64,000 nucleotides of DNA from Archegozetes longisetosus (GCA_018873245.2 JAEMBT020000009.1:8573288-8637287), one strand, 5' to 3'. Shown: positions 10,578 through 22,570, numbered from the stretch's first letter. Translations and numbers: made by a program. The notes: generated by a model not told the origin, from the letters alone.

Positions 10578-11986
10578 ATGTCGCCCAAAAGTAAACCATC
10601 ATATATTGTTCGTAAAATAGAATTAAATGACTGTGATCAAGTGACAAAAATATGGAAGAGCGTCGGGTTCAACCTATCATATTATCAAAATCATATTATG
10701 ATGAACGTAGATCCAGATGCTATACAAGTGGCTCAAGACATACAAACCGGTAATTATTACAAATTTGAGCTCAATTTTTACTCTAAACGACTTTACCATA
10801 CTACCATCACCTTCTTATCGTTAAAACTGACGCTGATTCTTTGCATGTTTGACCGATGTGATGTTTTTGTTTATAAATATAAGAACTTTCTTTATTTTGA
10901 CCTAAAAACTATTGATGAGTAAACCCATGGCTAGAACTGCTACGCGTGTCTTGAGCAAACTTGACCTTACCTTAAATTGTTATATTAAATGCCTCAGATT
11001 GAGTTGGCTAAGATTTGATGAGATCGAAAGAGACTGTAACAGTGCTAAACATGTGGTTACTGATTGACACATGTAAAGGTACTTTCCTATATTTCATATA
11101 CAAACATCACACTAGCAGACATGCTCGGAGTCAGTGCATGTTTCAATAAGGTCAGAGGATAGTATAGTTAATTTTAAATTTCTAAAAGTTTCTTGACTAT
11201 TCACCTGCTTTCAATGATATTTAATATCAAATACTGATATCAGGAGAACTATTAGGCGTTTGCAGTGGAATCAATCACACATCAGATTTGGCTTCTATTG
11301 GTCAGTTTATAGTCAAACCCGAATATCAAGGTTTAGGTATCGGATCAGCTCTTTGGAGAAAAGTGATGGACCACATTGGGACTGAACGTAATATTTCAAT
11401 ATATGCACAGCCATACATGGTTTCTAAATATAGAGATAAGTGGGGGTTTAAAATAAATCCTGATAAAAAGCTAATGACGTATGAGGGAAAAGTCAACTGT
11501 GATCATTTAGTTAAAAATTTGGACGGAATATCTGTAGTTCGTATAAGTGGAGACAATATTCACTCTGTCGTTGAATATGATAAAGAAGTTTGTGATGAAT
11601 TAGAGAGAAGAGCTTTCATTGAATATTATTCTAAAAGTACGCAAACTATTGCTTTGACTGCTCTGAATACTCAGTCGAATAAAGTGTTGGGTTATTGTAT
11701 AATAACGATAACGAACTTTGATTCAACTATTGTTTATCCACTCTATGCTGATAACGAACTAATCGCTGAGTTATTAATTGGAAAATGTTGTGAATTATTA
11801 CCAGTTACTAAAACTAATGGACTGATGTTTCAATTTTGGGACTCAAATCACAAATCGATGGCCATTGCGAATAAAATGGGATTGAAATTTACTCATTCAT
11901 TGCCGATTCTGTTCACTAAATCATTAGTTGAAGGAAAACTTGAAAAAATATTCTGTTTGGGTAGCAGAAGCTTTTATCCATTTTGA
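10578..11986 (+). CDS. GNAT-family N-acetyltransferase in the palindrome spacer
   Basis: Two exons, 10578-10749 and 11244-11986, joined by a GT-AG intron (donor ACCG/GTAATT, acceptor ATATCAG/GAGAAC) in phase 1, giving 304 residues. Joining restores the GNAT fold: an N-terminal strand-helix (YIVRKIELNDCDQVTKIW), then GELLGVCSG, then motif A with the acetyl-CoA pyrophosphate loop (KPEYQGLGIGSALW, near residues 80-95). The C-terminal half, after a KLMTYEG-type strand, resembles a second degenerate acetyltransferase-like domain of the YitH type common in invertebrate GNAT proteins. Transfer of an acetyl group from acetyl-CoA to an amine is the family activity; the substrate is unknown. This gene is single copy here, lying between the duplicated arms. 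A short in-frame readthrough extends exon 1 to a stop at 10922 but has no domain support. Confidence 0.85.
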
Positions 11987-12458
11987 AAATTTCCAGACAT
12001 AAAAATCAAATTTCAAACAACATTTTCACAATTCTTGTTTAATAACTTAATTATTTTTAAGTTTTCTAAGAATATGATTAAAGACCGAATAAATATTCAA
12101 AAGATACATGATTTTTAACTAAGATTTGAAAAATGAGTTCTGACAAATCGTGAGTTAAATCCGTCGCTAGAAAATTTCGCAGTAAGTACTCCCGCGTCAA
12201 ATAGTTGTGTTTTAAAGTGGTCCAAGGTTAAAATTACGAGTTGAACGATGAACAATATTGAAAAGTGGAAACAAAATAAAAAAAACTGTTATTTATTAGA
12301 TTTGAAGGCATTTTCTTCGGTCTGGAGTTGATCTGTGACCGAAAACATTTACTCAGGTTTTGAATGGTTAGAAGCTTTAAAAAGTTAATATTTAACTATA
12401 CGATGGTTTGAATTTTTAAAAATAATTATCTATGGTCTGATGAAAGAAATAGTTCGAG
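11987..12458 (+). other. Remainder of palindrome spacer
   Basis: This is 3' flank of the acetyltransferase gene with AT-rich DNA. AATAAA-like strings occur near 12090, consistent with polyadenylation. No other feature is seen. Confidence 0.4.
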
Positions 12459-13644
12459 TTCCAGAAATAACGTTAATATATTTTTGTGAACTAATCATTG
12501 TTGGTATAAATTGGTGAATGAATATCCATACCTTTTAGTACTCGTACCGATCCATATCAAATGTTAGCATTTTACTAATCAAGTCAATTATATCTTTAAT
12601 GGTAAGTTAACGAGGCGATCAGCTTGGATCAGCTTAACCGAAAAGTAACTTCTGTGCACCGCGTACAGAACGTGGCTATTAGTAAAATATTTCATTTAGT
12701 GATAAGATGAACTGTATTTTGTCAGCATCAGACTCAGCTCATTTCTCTAAATTTCATCTTAAACTTATTGATTGAGTTGGAAGTTTTTGGTACATAGCTT
12801 TCTGTTTTAGCTATAACCTTACAATGATTTTCTCGGCTTCTATTGAACGAGCAATGAAAATTTCTGAGTTCTAGTATGTCTATTCTCATTATCAACGAAC
12901 TGAATTCTGTAAATCTCTGATTAAGTTGAACAATATACAATAAAAGTTATTGCTAATTCGAAATATTTTTAGAAATATTCTAAATTCTATAATTTGAAAT
13001 AAAGTTTACTGCGATTATTTGAAAAAATTGAAGCTCAAAAGTCCTATCTTATGGAAGTTTGCTGAAATGCTCTTGAAAATCTTGCTTTGATACAAAATGT
13101 TACTTTCAGCATTTCTTAAATTAGGGCTTTCGAATATGAGATTTTAATGCATTATTTCAATGAGATATATTTAAATGAGCGAATGAATCATTAACTGTTC
13201 GAATCAAATAACTCTTATTATTACCCAGGAGACATGAGTTTTAACGTTTCGTAACTTTTACAATTCACTCGTTTGGTTTGTCATTCAGTAAAATCGAATT
13301 AATGCAAAATGGCAACTTGACTCAAATTGTTGTTAAGATATTGAATATTTCGCTGAACTTAATGTTAAGCGAAGTTAGAATGCATTTTTAAAAATAGGTT
13401 AACAATAATTTGTAATTATAAAGTGGCTGACGTAGTTTAAAGTTGTTTAACAGACACTGTGTTGACTCATTCTTATGGTCTTTCGAGTACTTCTGATGGT
13501 CTTTTGGGGAATTGTTTGTGTGGAAGCGGTTGCTCTCTATAAAACAATCACCCCTTGCAATTATCAAATGCACATATAAACTAAATAAAAGATCAATTAA
13601 AGCTTTCTTTGTATTCCAGCAGATATAAATACAAAAAAGTAACG

Positions 13645-13650
13645 TTTATT
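13645..13650 (-). terminator. Poly(A) signal of the repeat-protein gene (right copy)
   Basis: AATAAA on the minus strand, the mirror of 8867-8872. Confidence 0.5.
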
Positions 13651-13770
13651 ACTCAACTGGAGTTGAAAATTATTTTACAATAAATTCACAATGAAATCTA
13701 CATATTAAACAATCATAGTTTCGAGTTATTTAATAAATACTTTGTTACTATCGATTCATTCTGATCATGT

Positions 13771-15009
13771 TTAAGGTTTCTGTGGGACGGGTCGTCCAAA
13801 TGGCAATGATTTCAGGTTTTGTGCCAATTTGACTCTCAATTCTTTCTGTTCTTTAAAGTCTTTTCTGATTTCGACTCCATTTTTGAAAAGCTCTTGTCTC
13901 AATTGTTTGTTCTCTTTGAAGTCGTTTCTGAGTTCTTTGCGGTTTTCGAACAGATCGACTTTCACTTCTTTCAAGTCTTTCACATCTTTTCGGATTTCTT
14001 TGTTGTTGTCACGAAGTTTTTCTTTCAATTCGACTCTTTCTTTCTTCTCTTCTTTGATTTCTTTTCTGTTTTCTTTCAATTGTTTCTTTGCTTCTCTCAA
14101 TTGTCCGAAATCTTTACGAATTTCCTTCTTGTTGTCAACGAGCTTTTCTTTCAAACCATTCAGTTCTTTGAAGTCTTTTCTGATTTCCTGACCGTTTTGT
14201 TGGAGTTTAGTTTTCAGACCAGCTCTTTGTCTGAAATCTTTTCCGATCTCTTGTCTGTTTTCCTTCAAGTCTTGTTTCAATTCTTTTCTTTCCTTCAACT
14301 CGTTCTTCAACTCGACTCGATTTTTGAAAAGTTTTTGTCGGATGTCCTTTTGTGCCTTCACGTCATTCTTGGACTCTTTCAGTTTTTGTAACAATTCTTT
14401 GCGTTCTTTAACTTCTTCTCTGATTTCTTTTCGGTTATCGGACAGTTTTGATTTGATTTGTTTGTTTTCTTTCAGATCTTTTCTGATTTCGTTTTTATTT
14501 TGAGCCAATTTGTGATTCAATTGTTTTCGTTCCTGGAACTCGTTTCTGATATCTTTTCTCTCGTTGTTCAACCTGGCCTTTAGTTGTTGGCGTTCTTTCA
14601 GTTCATTTCTGATGTCTTTCTTCTCCTCAACCACTTTGGCCTTAAGCTGTTTCTGTTCTTTCCTCTCACTCTTGATTTCTTTCTTGTTTTCTCTCAATTC
14701 GTCCTTAATTTGTTTTCGTTGCTTCAAATCAGTTCTCAATTCCTTCTTCTCTTCGACCAACTTGTTCTTCAGTTCTTTTCTTTCTTTGAAATCTTCTTTG
14801 ATTTCTTTCACGTTTTGTCCGAGTTTTTGCTTCAATTCCTTTCTGTCTTCGAAATCTTCTTTGATTTCTTTCCTGTTTTCTCTCAAATCTCCAATAATTT
14901 CCTTTCTTTCCTTTAAGACATTCTTGACCTGTTCTCTTCTGTCTTCTCTACGAATTGGATCTCCGAAAGCGAGTCCAATAATGGCACAAATCACCAAAAC
15001 TTTCAACAT
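13771..15009 (-). CDS. Secreted Lys/Glu-rich protein of 21-residue helical repeats (right copy)
   Basis: The predicted 412-residue product is identical at every residue to the copy at 7508-8746: signal peptide, 17 units of 21 residues (unit 9 short by four), and FGRPVPQKP tail. Promoter and poly(A) signal are also duplicated, so both copies look functional. The two genes point toward each other across the acetyltransferase spacer. Complete identity over 1239 bases of internally repetitive DNA means either a very recent duplication or ongoing gene conversion between arms. The long open frames on the opposite strand are a by-product of the skewed codon content (AAA, GAA, TTC complements) and are not taken as genes. 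Confidence 0.85.
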   Translation of the reverse strand: MLKVLVICAIIGLAFGDPIRREDRREQVKNVLKERKEIIGDLRENRKEIKEDFEDRKELKQKLGQNVKEIKEDFKERKELKNKLVEEKKELRTDLKQRKQIKDELRENKKEIKSERKEQKQLKAKVVEEKKDIRNELKERQQLKARLNNERKDIRNEFQERKQLNHKLAQNKNEIRKDLKENKQIKSKLSDNRKEIREEVKERKELLQKLKESKNDVKAQKDIRQKLFKNRVELKNELKERKELKQDLKENRQEIGKDFRQRAGLKTKLQQNGQEIRKDFKELNGLKEKLVDNKKEIRKDFGQLREAKKQLKENRKEIKEEKKERVELKEKLRDNNKEIRKDVKDLKEVKVDLFENRKELRNDFKENKQLRQELFKNGVEIRKDFKEQKELRVKLAQNLKSLPFGRPVPQKP

Positions 15010-15097
15010 TATAATCGAGTCAAAAACTTAAGTCAACTAACTGTTTGTTAATATACAGAAGTGTTTTCAATTCATATTTTGGAAGAAGTTTAAGCTG

Positions 15098-15105
15098 CTT
15101 ATATA
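15098..15105 (-). promoter_or_regulatory. TATA box of the secreted repeat-protein gene (right copy)
   Basis: TATATAAG on the minus strand, 89 bases before the ATG, the mirror of the left copy. Confidence 0.6.
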
Positions 15106-16682
15106 CTGAAAATTTTCTTACTTTTGGAGTCATGTGTTTTGATAATAAGACTTTGGAGAGCTGTGCGTTGATATGACTCAGTGTTGGCCAACTTAATCTA
15201 CATAACAAGATTGTCGAATAGTTGATTTAAATTTAGACAATTAATAACCAATGCCTATACAGATAGTCAGTTTTGTAGATAAATGTCTTTGCGGGGAATT
15301 TCGATTTGTTCAATTTGTTTTGATCTTTTCATTCATATCATTAATACAGATTGTAAAATTCTCATAAATTAGTTTAACGACATAATATGTTATCAAATTG
15401 ATATTACACGTTATCTGATATTATTTCATAATGTTATTAAGAGATAAGTTTTCGATTTACCCATTTCATCAAAGGTTAATAAAGTTATATCACATTACAA
15501 AACACTCTTAGACTCATACGCCTAACTTCAATGTTTTACGAGAAGGTTTCAATACAAAATCTCATTGAAAATAAATTTCTTGTTAATACCAACAATGGAA
15601 CTTCTTCAGATTGCTCGAATCTTAAAGCTTTCAAATAGGTTTCCAACCATATCATTACGAGTACAGTTGTTATAGTATCTTCGAATTATGATTCTAAACT
15701 TTAAACTCAATTTCGTCCATAAAAAACTTTTGTGAGTTAGCACATTATAGCATTGAGCTGGCAAACTATAAATTTAAACATTCAAAGTTATCCATAGACG
15801 ATTACGAATAGTGTTGGTATTCTTGTCCCTTGATTTGGGTTCGAATGAATTTTCTGAATATGCAGTTAGAATGGCGTAGATTAGTTTAGTCTAAATTGAT
15901 CTTTTGAATTTTAAGTAATCTTCAAATAGTGTCAAAATCACTCTGAAATTTAAAGATATGTGAAATCAGATTAAAATTTGATTTCCTGAAATAAGAGTGA
16001 ATATAGTTTTTTAAGTGCTTACACTGTTTCATATATAACAGCTATAACTTAAAATTGTAAAGGGTTTCAAGTTTATCAAACTTAAATAATGTTTGTCAGC
16101 TATTTTAAAGATCGATTTCAGCCGTTTAAACCGAATCGGTGATAATGCGTTCTGCGTTTTTTTAGTTAAATATTCAATGATGAATAGAATTGAGAAGTGC
16201 AAATACGACAAAATTTGACATACTACACTCAATATAGGCTCACTAGAAATTAGTTCACACCTAAAAAACAGATTTTATCATTGATTTGTTTTTAAATTGA
16301 AACTTTGTTCAAAAATTTTTTATTTTAAAAATAACCATTAGTTGAAAAGCGATAAAATACGTACAATTAAAGTAACAGTTCAATAAACCTACTGATTGTG
16401 TAAAAATAACAGCTAATACTTTTATCGAGCCAACACGATAAGCAAAATTAGCATTCACTTATCCTGTTCTTGTAACAAATTTGTCTAATTACAAAAATCT
16501 TACGCGTCGAATACCCAAAAGTTGCCAAAAATTAAAACTTCTATCCCACGCGTTTACTACAAATTGACATTCTTCTAGCTATCGATGCTATTGTCGAACC
16601 AATCTCATTTTCATCGCTGGCAGTCTCTGACTCCTACTCTTGTTGACTGAAATCGAAGCTATTGTTTTATTAATACTTTTTT

Positions 16683-16889
16683 TTAATCAAAGATCGGGTC
16701 GGTCTTTGAGAACATATCTACTTTTGGATCATGTTCTCTTCTCGGTTGATTTTCATCTTTTGGAGTGTAAAAAACTTTTGCTTTATTTCGATCATCTTCA
16801 GAACTAATACTTAGAATTTTGTTAATTTTCGGATTAAGTTTTTGTCTATCTATGTATTTAAAATTTTTTCTCAAACTCTTATGACTCAT
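16683..16889 (-). CDS. Small hydrophilic ORF in right palindrome arm
   Basis: Same 68-residue product as the frame at 5631-5837, with the same uncertainty. No domain is recognised. Confidence 0.3.
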   Translation of the reverse strand: MSHKSLRKNFKYIDRQKLNPKINKILSISSEDDRNKAKVFYTPKDENQPRREHDPKVDMFSKTDPIFD

Positions 16890-17206
16890 TAATAAAATGG
16901 TTTAGAGAAAAGGTTTAAACAAAATGAAAATAATGAGAAAAATATTTATTTGAAAAAACTCAATTCAAATAATTTAATTTATTGAAAATTATTTATAAAA
17001 CATCTTAAGAGATAAGCTAAAAAATTTATCATAAATTTTATTAGTTATTAATATTAATTCAGTATCTAATAAAATCCAGAATTCGTAAACAAAAAGTTTA
17101 GCTAGAGTTAAGAAACCAATTAATTAAAAAATTAGTTATCAATTGTTAATAACAAAGAACAGTCAACAAAATTCCCGAAAACAAACCAAAGATTTCATAA
17201 ATCTAT

Positions 17207-20200
17207 TTAAACTAAAGAGTTTATCAAAAATTAAAAGAAATGTATTTTGACTCAAATGTAGACCAATTTAAGCTGTTCAAGATTATCATAAAATTAACTG
17301 CTGAGGTTGTGTTTTTGGGGTTTGATTAGCAATTTATGTAAAGTACTTAATTAGGATGACTTAGAGTATCACACAGAGATGTATTGGTAAGATATAGGAT
17401 ATTGGGAGCGTCATAGAAGGAGTTATACTACCCGATGTGTGATACATCATTGGATCCAGTTTGTCGAGCTAAACATTTTGATACCACACTTGACTATTTC
17501 CGACCAGAACCTGACAACATCTGGCCAACTCTTGAAAGGGGTAGCCGACCATGTCTAGCAATATACTGTTAGACTCTGGACGTCAAACTGAGCATTATAA
17601 TACATCACTTAATCAATTATCTCAAGTAGTTCTCAAGATATTCAACTTTTAAACTTTTTATCGAGAAACTAACTGTAAACAATAGCTTTCTAAAGTTTGA
17701 AAGTTGAATATCTCAGGATCACTTTAAGTCGAGTTTAAGAAATTTTGGTTTCATTAAAATGATATTTTTAAAAATCTTAAGTCAACAAATCTTAAATATA
17801 GACTAAAAGTTAACTAAGCAGTTGTCTTAATGAATTATTCTCATCAAGAATGTCTAACTTTGTTTTAATGACAAATAATAGAAAATTTAGTATTAGAAAA
17901 GAGCGTGTTTTTAAAGACAGACAAATATTGAAATAATCAATGAAACTATGAATCAAATGAAGGCAGAAATTTGAGAAATAATTTAGTCGCTCAAAGCTTT
18001 AGTCATTGAATAAAAATGTTTGAATTGTTAGATGAGCATTATTATCTTCATTATCAATTGAATATCACTGAAGAAGCCGTAGAATTTGCTTGAAATGAAA
18101 ATATTACAAGTCCATTGCTTGGAATCATATCTATTTCTGTATTGAAACCTCCATTACTCCAGTTTTAAATTGAGGATTAACAGAGTCAATGACCTGACTC
18201 GATCTCATTGAGTCTTTCCTCAACCAGGGGTCCGCCACCGTTCGTCGTTTGATAATTTGCTATTCGGGCAGCTATTTCTTTTATTTCTGGTTTAAAATAA
18301 ATGTATTTCCATTTTTATATCAAAAACTGTTCGAATAAAATTATTCTTATTGACAGAATTGACATTATTTGCTATTCCTTTCAATGCATTTGTTTTGTCA
18401 ATATTTGTTACGCTACTGAAAAACTAAATACATATTTTTAAGCTTAAATAAAATTCTATTTTAATTTAATTTTATAAAATTTTTATTTGATAATATCTTC
18501 TCTTTCTTTATATGATTCGAGCAATACTTTTATTTCTTCGTTATCGAAATTAAGTTTACGTTTTGTTGACATTTCGAGCGAGAATTTTGTGTCATTTTGA
18601 TCGGTGAGACTTCGCTTAAATTAAGAGAGAAGTCGATCTCCAATCAGTTTATATTTTAATGAATTAATTTCAAATAAATTGGATAACAAATAAATTTATT
18701 TACAACTCATTTAACTTTAATCAAAATCTGAATTACTTGTTAATAATAGACTTGAGTTGAATTAACAATGTAATTGACATAATTTGAAGTTTAGGTGAGA
18801 AAAAACAATGTTTTGGCGGCCATTGTTCTAAAATCTATCCTAAATTTAGGATCTGCTTAATTTTTTTAGTGAAACACTTTTAATCTTAGATTTTACAATA
18901 TCCTAAACTTAGGAAAGAAACTTTGGATTCAAATCATAAGATAAGAGATAGTAATGAAACGCAGCGCTGTATTCATTGGAAATACTCGGTCTTCTGTCAC
19001 TATTATTCTGACCAATAACGTTCCAACTCAAAGAGTGTAGCAGATCATTGATTTTTCTTCTGACATTGAAAATATCAATTACTCGGATTTTGATCCACAT
19101 TTCAAATGACCCAAAACCAATCCCTTGAGCAACTCACTGATACTCATGGATTATCAGTAGCAACTGTGGCATGCGCCAATCTTTTCGGTGTACTATTTTC
19201 ACGGATTTTGTTCTGCAAACCTAAACTGACGGATTAGATCGTTTTGCACAAAATAAAAAATGCTGTCAAGGCTTTTATTGAGTTTCATGATGTATTTAAA
19301 TTACCGAGCACATAGCAAATTGGTAGAGATTTATACGTCGTCAGGCAAATAAACCAACAAAATGAAACTAATATGAATGTAAACGTTTATTTTGTAAAAC
19401 ATTTTTGGTAAACATCGGGTAATCAGGGTACAGGAACATATATATATATATAAATTTCTCCTAAGAGAAATTTTGTGCGATAGAAAATTTCTAGAAAGTT
19501 TCTCGAGATAATTTCTCCGAAAATTTTCTTTTTACAACACTAGTAGGGACTGAGGCAGATTATCTCCGCGTGGTAGCCCCTATAGGTCACAATATGGATC
19601 TGAGGGAGCGTGAATTAATATCTGGTGTCAGAGAGGCATGGCAAGTCGAATCATATGCATATAAGTGACAATTGGAAATGAAGGAGTGGAGCCGAAAATG
19701 AGAGCCGGAAGAGGGCATGGCCAGTATACTTGCACTCAGGGGAGAGTGGCGAGTCAGAATATATATATGTATGTATTTGTGCCCCGATTATTCAATATTT
19801 ACCAACATTTTCATTGGTGACTTTTATCCTAAACTTTTAAATCTTTAAATATCTATACATCTCAAAGAAGCTCATCTTTTATAGATTTGGAAAATCTCAA
19901 AAATTAATACCCACTTAATGCATCAAAATGTAATATTAAGTTCTTGATATTTATTGATTACGATCAAAATTCTCTTCACAATAAGTGACCCTTTATTCGT
20001 TGCAAATTTTAACTATAAAATGCCATGATCATAATAAATTTGATAAATTTTAACGATTTTCCAAAAGTTTTATATCGGCATTCACAAATTAATTTTATGG
20101 TAAAAATTCCGAAAAATCTGTGCTATATGCAATGATATAGTTTGACGAAACCACATTATAAGTATTTTCTTCTATTTTTAGAGAATTCCCGTGCAGCGAA

Positions 20201-20438
20201 TGCATAAACAAGATAAACAACTAATTGATTTAATTATTCATAAAATTGAAAAATTAACGTCGAGTATATCGGCTTTGATGCTGCAAATGGTATTCTCGCA
20301 CTAGTGACTATTAGTTGTGCCATTGAGGTTTCGAAGCGTATATGGTGACTGCTTTCGAGAAATTTACGCAGAATACATGTAAAACCAAACACTTTATTAA
20401 GATGTAAACAGAAAATTACATCGAAAAGCATATATAAA
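17207..20438. other. Repeat-rich intergenic region
   Basis: No convincing gene. It contains the family B remnant (separate entry), a (TA)n tract at 19437-19452 followed by a cluster of AGAAATTTTCT-type mini-palindromes to 19530, and a G+C-richer island at 19545-19760 of unknown origin that looks like a decayed mobile element. A G+C-rich patch with CAGGGGTCCGCC occurs near 18225. The short frame on the minus strand at 18909-19100 shows no family resemblance. Confidence 0.4.
17439..17645 (+). repeat. Partial copy of foldback family B arm
   Basis: Aligns in order with 2893-3075: GTGATACATCATTGGAT, GAGCT(G/A)AACATTTTGATA, CAAACTGAGCATT, and the CTTAATCAATTATCTCAAGTA block match the arm of the 2675-4148 element at roughly three bases in four. 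Only a single arm is present, so it is a truncated or older copy. It sits about 230 bases outside the right end of the giant palindrome. Confidence 0.65.
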
Positions 20439-21239
20439 TAGGGTGACCACATCTGTCTCAAACAAAGACTGAACAAAATAACCAAAGGGTCCCACTTCTG
20501 GTCTTATCCACAAGAAAACAGTTTATTGAATTTATTTGAAACTTTTTATGAAGATAATTACATATCTTATCGGATTTTGCAGCATTAATTCTTCACTATT
20601 TCTTGAATAGTCATGAAATTCAAGTATTACATTTAAAGATTAAATCGAATACATATTTCAGCTTTAACTAAATTTATACTCATTCTATTTCGCTCATCTC
20701 TGTATAAATACTGCATTACACTGAAAATTCTTTCAACTAAATCACTAACAATAGGAATTGCTATTACACATTCAATAACTTTAGCTAAATTTTCGAAATA
20801 ATTTTTACTAAAAATTTCGCACCTCAATTATTCATTAGTTAGTTAGCTTTCTATCTTCAAATGAAATAACTTTGAAGATTTGATTGAACTGATAACACTC
20901 ATCGAATATATCTCTGTCTACAGAAATATTCAGAGACTTACAAATATCAATAATTTCATTATAATTCACTTCTTTATCTAAGTTTAAAATTGAAAAATTG
21001 GAATATTAAGATTTATATACACAAGCTGATATGTTTTAATCTTCTTTAAACTCGATTAAATAATTTGATTGTCAGAAAATTTCCTATTCTCAGAACTTAA
21101 AGTGAACAAAATTAAGATTAAAAGTTATTTGACTGAAAAATGGACAAATGCCGTCCAGGTTGGGGTTCAATCTGAACTCTGGACAAGAGTAACTTAAAAC
21201 TGGACTGTTCAAATCAAAATTGGATGTGTGGTCACCCTG
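20439..21239 (-). mobile_element. hAT element (801 bp) with transposase remnant
   Basis: The ends are TAGGGTGACCACAT at 20439 and, on the complement, CAGGGTGACCACACAT ending at 21239. They are flanked by 8-bp near-duplicates TATATAAA (20431-20438) and TGTATAAA (21240-21247), seven of eight bases matching. The 8-bp duplication and internal hAT C-terminal domain agree on the superfamily. At 801 bp it is a heavily deleted copy. Confidence 0.8.
20633..20827 (-). pseudogene. hAT transposase C-terminal dimerisation domain remnant
   Basis: A 64-codon open stretch on the minus strand includes PIVSDLVERIFSVMQ, then YRDERNRMSINLVKAEICIR. It matches the hATC dimerisation domain pattern (Ser-x-x-x-Glu-Arg-x-Phe-Ser, then R-x-R-x-x-Ser/Leu, then a leucine/valine helix). 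The catalytic core and BED zinc finger are missing, so it cannot encode a working transposase. It sits within the inverted termini of the surrounding element. Confidence 0.75.
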
Positions 21240-21477
21240 TGTATAAATCGAGACATGAACATCGGGACATTACTAAAGAGAACTATGATAAAATGCTCTA
21301 TTTAAAAGTATGTTATGGAAAATCGAAGAACTTATGCTTCAGTGACATAAGATGATAATTGTCTGCAAAAATGGTAACATTTATGGAGTTATTTAATATA
21401 CTCATATTAATGAGTATGTTGATTGCAGCCCTTGAAGTTGTACGTAATTACCATTTAAATACTACGCAAATATATGA

Positions 21478-22404
21478 TTAGCTAATATTTGATATTTGAG
21501 ACTCAGGGTGATCTGTGGGTTTACCCTGAATTAATATAAAGTTGTCGAATTCACTTTTTTCCAATATTATATTTTCGGGGGTCCTATGAGGGTGTTGCGA
21601 TGCATCCGTATGACTCACTTCACCCACCGTGAATATAGCAAAGCTGAATCCAAACTCGGGTATAATCGCGGCATATTTACATATAATGTCACAATTATAA
21701 CTATTACATATAACAATTTTATCATTTACTGACATATAACATTGCGCCGTGTCATCTTCAATCAATTCTCTTATATCCTTTAAATCATGTTGATGATGCA
21801 GTAATATATTGCGTCTACTAAACTCGAGATTATGAAAATCATACGCATATATACTGACTAATACAGACACCATATCAATTAATTTCCGCGTGATATCATC
21901 ATCAAAAGAGTTTATAACTTGTTTGACCAAACGTTTGAATGAGATCTGGGGTGGAATCGAGTGGGGCGGGAGTGAAAGTTCATCACTCTTTGCAATCACA
22001 TCCTTTTGTATAGGAGTCGCGACTATGTACAAATTTAAAGGTTGATGATACGCATATATATAAGGCTTATTTCCCCAGTCGATTACTGATATATGATCGG
22101 AACCAGTCAAATTTAATATATCAATTTTACACGTACATATCCATTGTGTTTCAATGTCTGATAATTGTCTTCCAATGTACATACATATAGATTCTTTTGA
22201 AACACATAAGAGAAACGCGCGTTTTATAATATCCATAAAATACCTAACTACGTACACACTACAATTGGAGTATAATCGAATTTTACCGGAAAGTATCACA
22301 TCATATATCTCATTATATATGGTCCCATTCCAATTGATTAATATCTGTCGATCCTTTTCAATTCTCAGTTTGTTGATCACAATATATTGTGACAGTGGAT
22401 TCAT
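21478..22404 (-). CDS. Unidentified ~308-residue protein
   Basis: A single long open frame on the minus strand. The first true ATG is at 22404 (308 residues); the frame stays open up to a TAG at 22458-22456. That TAG is itself the end of a pyrimidine-rich acceptor-like string (TTTGCTCATCTCTAG), so the region may instead be the last exon of a longer gene, starting at 22455. The product is rich in beta-branched and aromatic residues with cysteines scattered through the middle (NCSVYVV, TCKIDIL, CNSYNCDIICKYA) and an acidic, proline-containing tail. No signal peptide is evident. I do not recognise a family. An intact frame this long in 66-70% AT DNA is unlikely by chance, so I believe it is coding or was recently. 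Confidence 0.6.
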   Translation of the reverse strand: MNPLSQYIVINKLRIEKDRQILINWNGTIYNEIYDVILSGKIRLYSNCSVYVVRYFMDIIKRAFLLCVSKESICMYIGRQLSDIETQWICTCKIDILNLTGSDHISVIDWGNKPYIYAYHQPLNLYIVATPIQKDVIAKSDELSLPPHSIPPQISFKRLVKQVINSFDDDITRKLIDMVSVLVSIYAYDFHNLEFSRRNILLHHQHDLKDIRELIEDDTAQCYMSVNDKIVICNSYNCDIICKYAAIIPEFGFSFAIFTVGEVSHTDASQHPHRTPENIILEKSEFDNFILIQGKPTDHPESQISNIS

Positions 22405-22570
22405 GTTAATTTTGTCCAAATGTTTCTCATTTAATGCAATTCGACACAGTTGTGGCTAGAGATGAGCAAATTGACAAAATTCATAATTTAACTTATCTTA
22501 ACTTTGAGTTCTATTCTCTTAGTTTATTTTAGTTTAAACGAAATGTTTAAAGAAATCTAAGATAATCTTA

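Larger units (their letters stand above)
12459..17206 (-). repeat. Right arm of the giant inverted repeat (4.75 kb)
   Basis: Mirror image of 5313-10058; the few differences are listed under the left arm. Outside 17206 and inside 12459 the sequence no longer matches the other arm. Neither end shows an obvious transposon terminus or a flanking target duplication, so a segmental inverted duplication is more likely than insertion of a mobile element. Confidence 0.95.

Noticed and set aside
20234-20485. 83-codon minus-strand frame
   Set aside because: It crosses the boundary of the hAT element at 20439, so it joins unrelated sequences.
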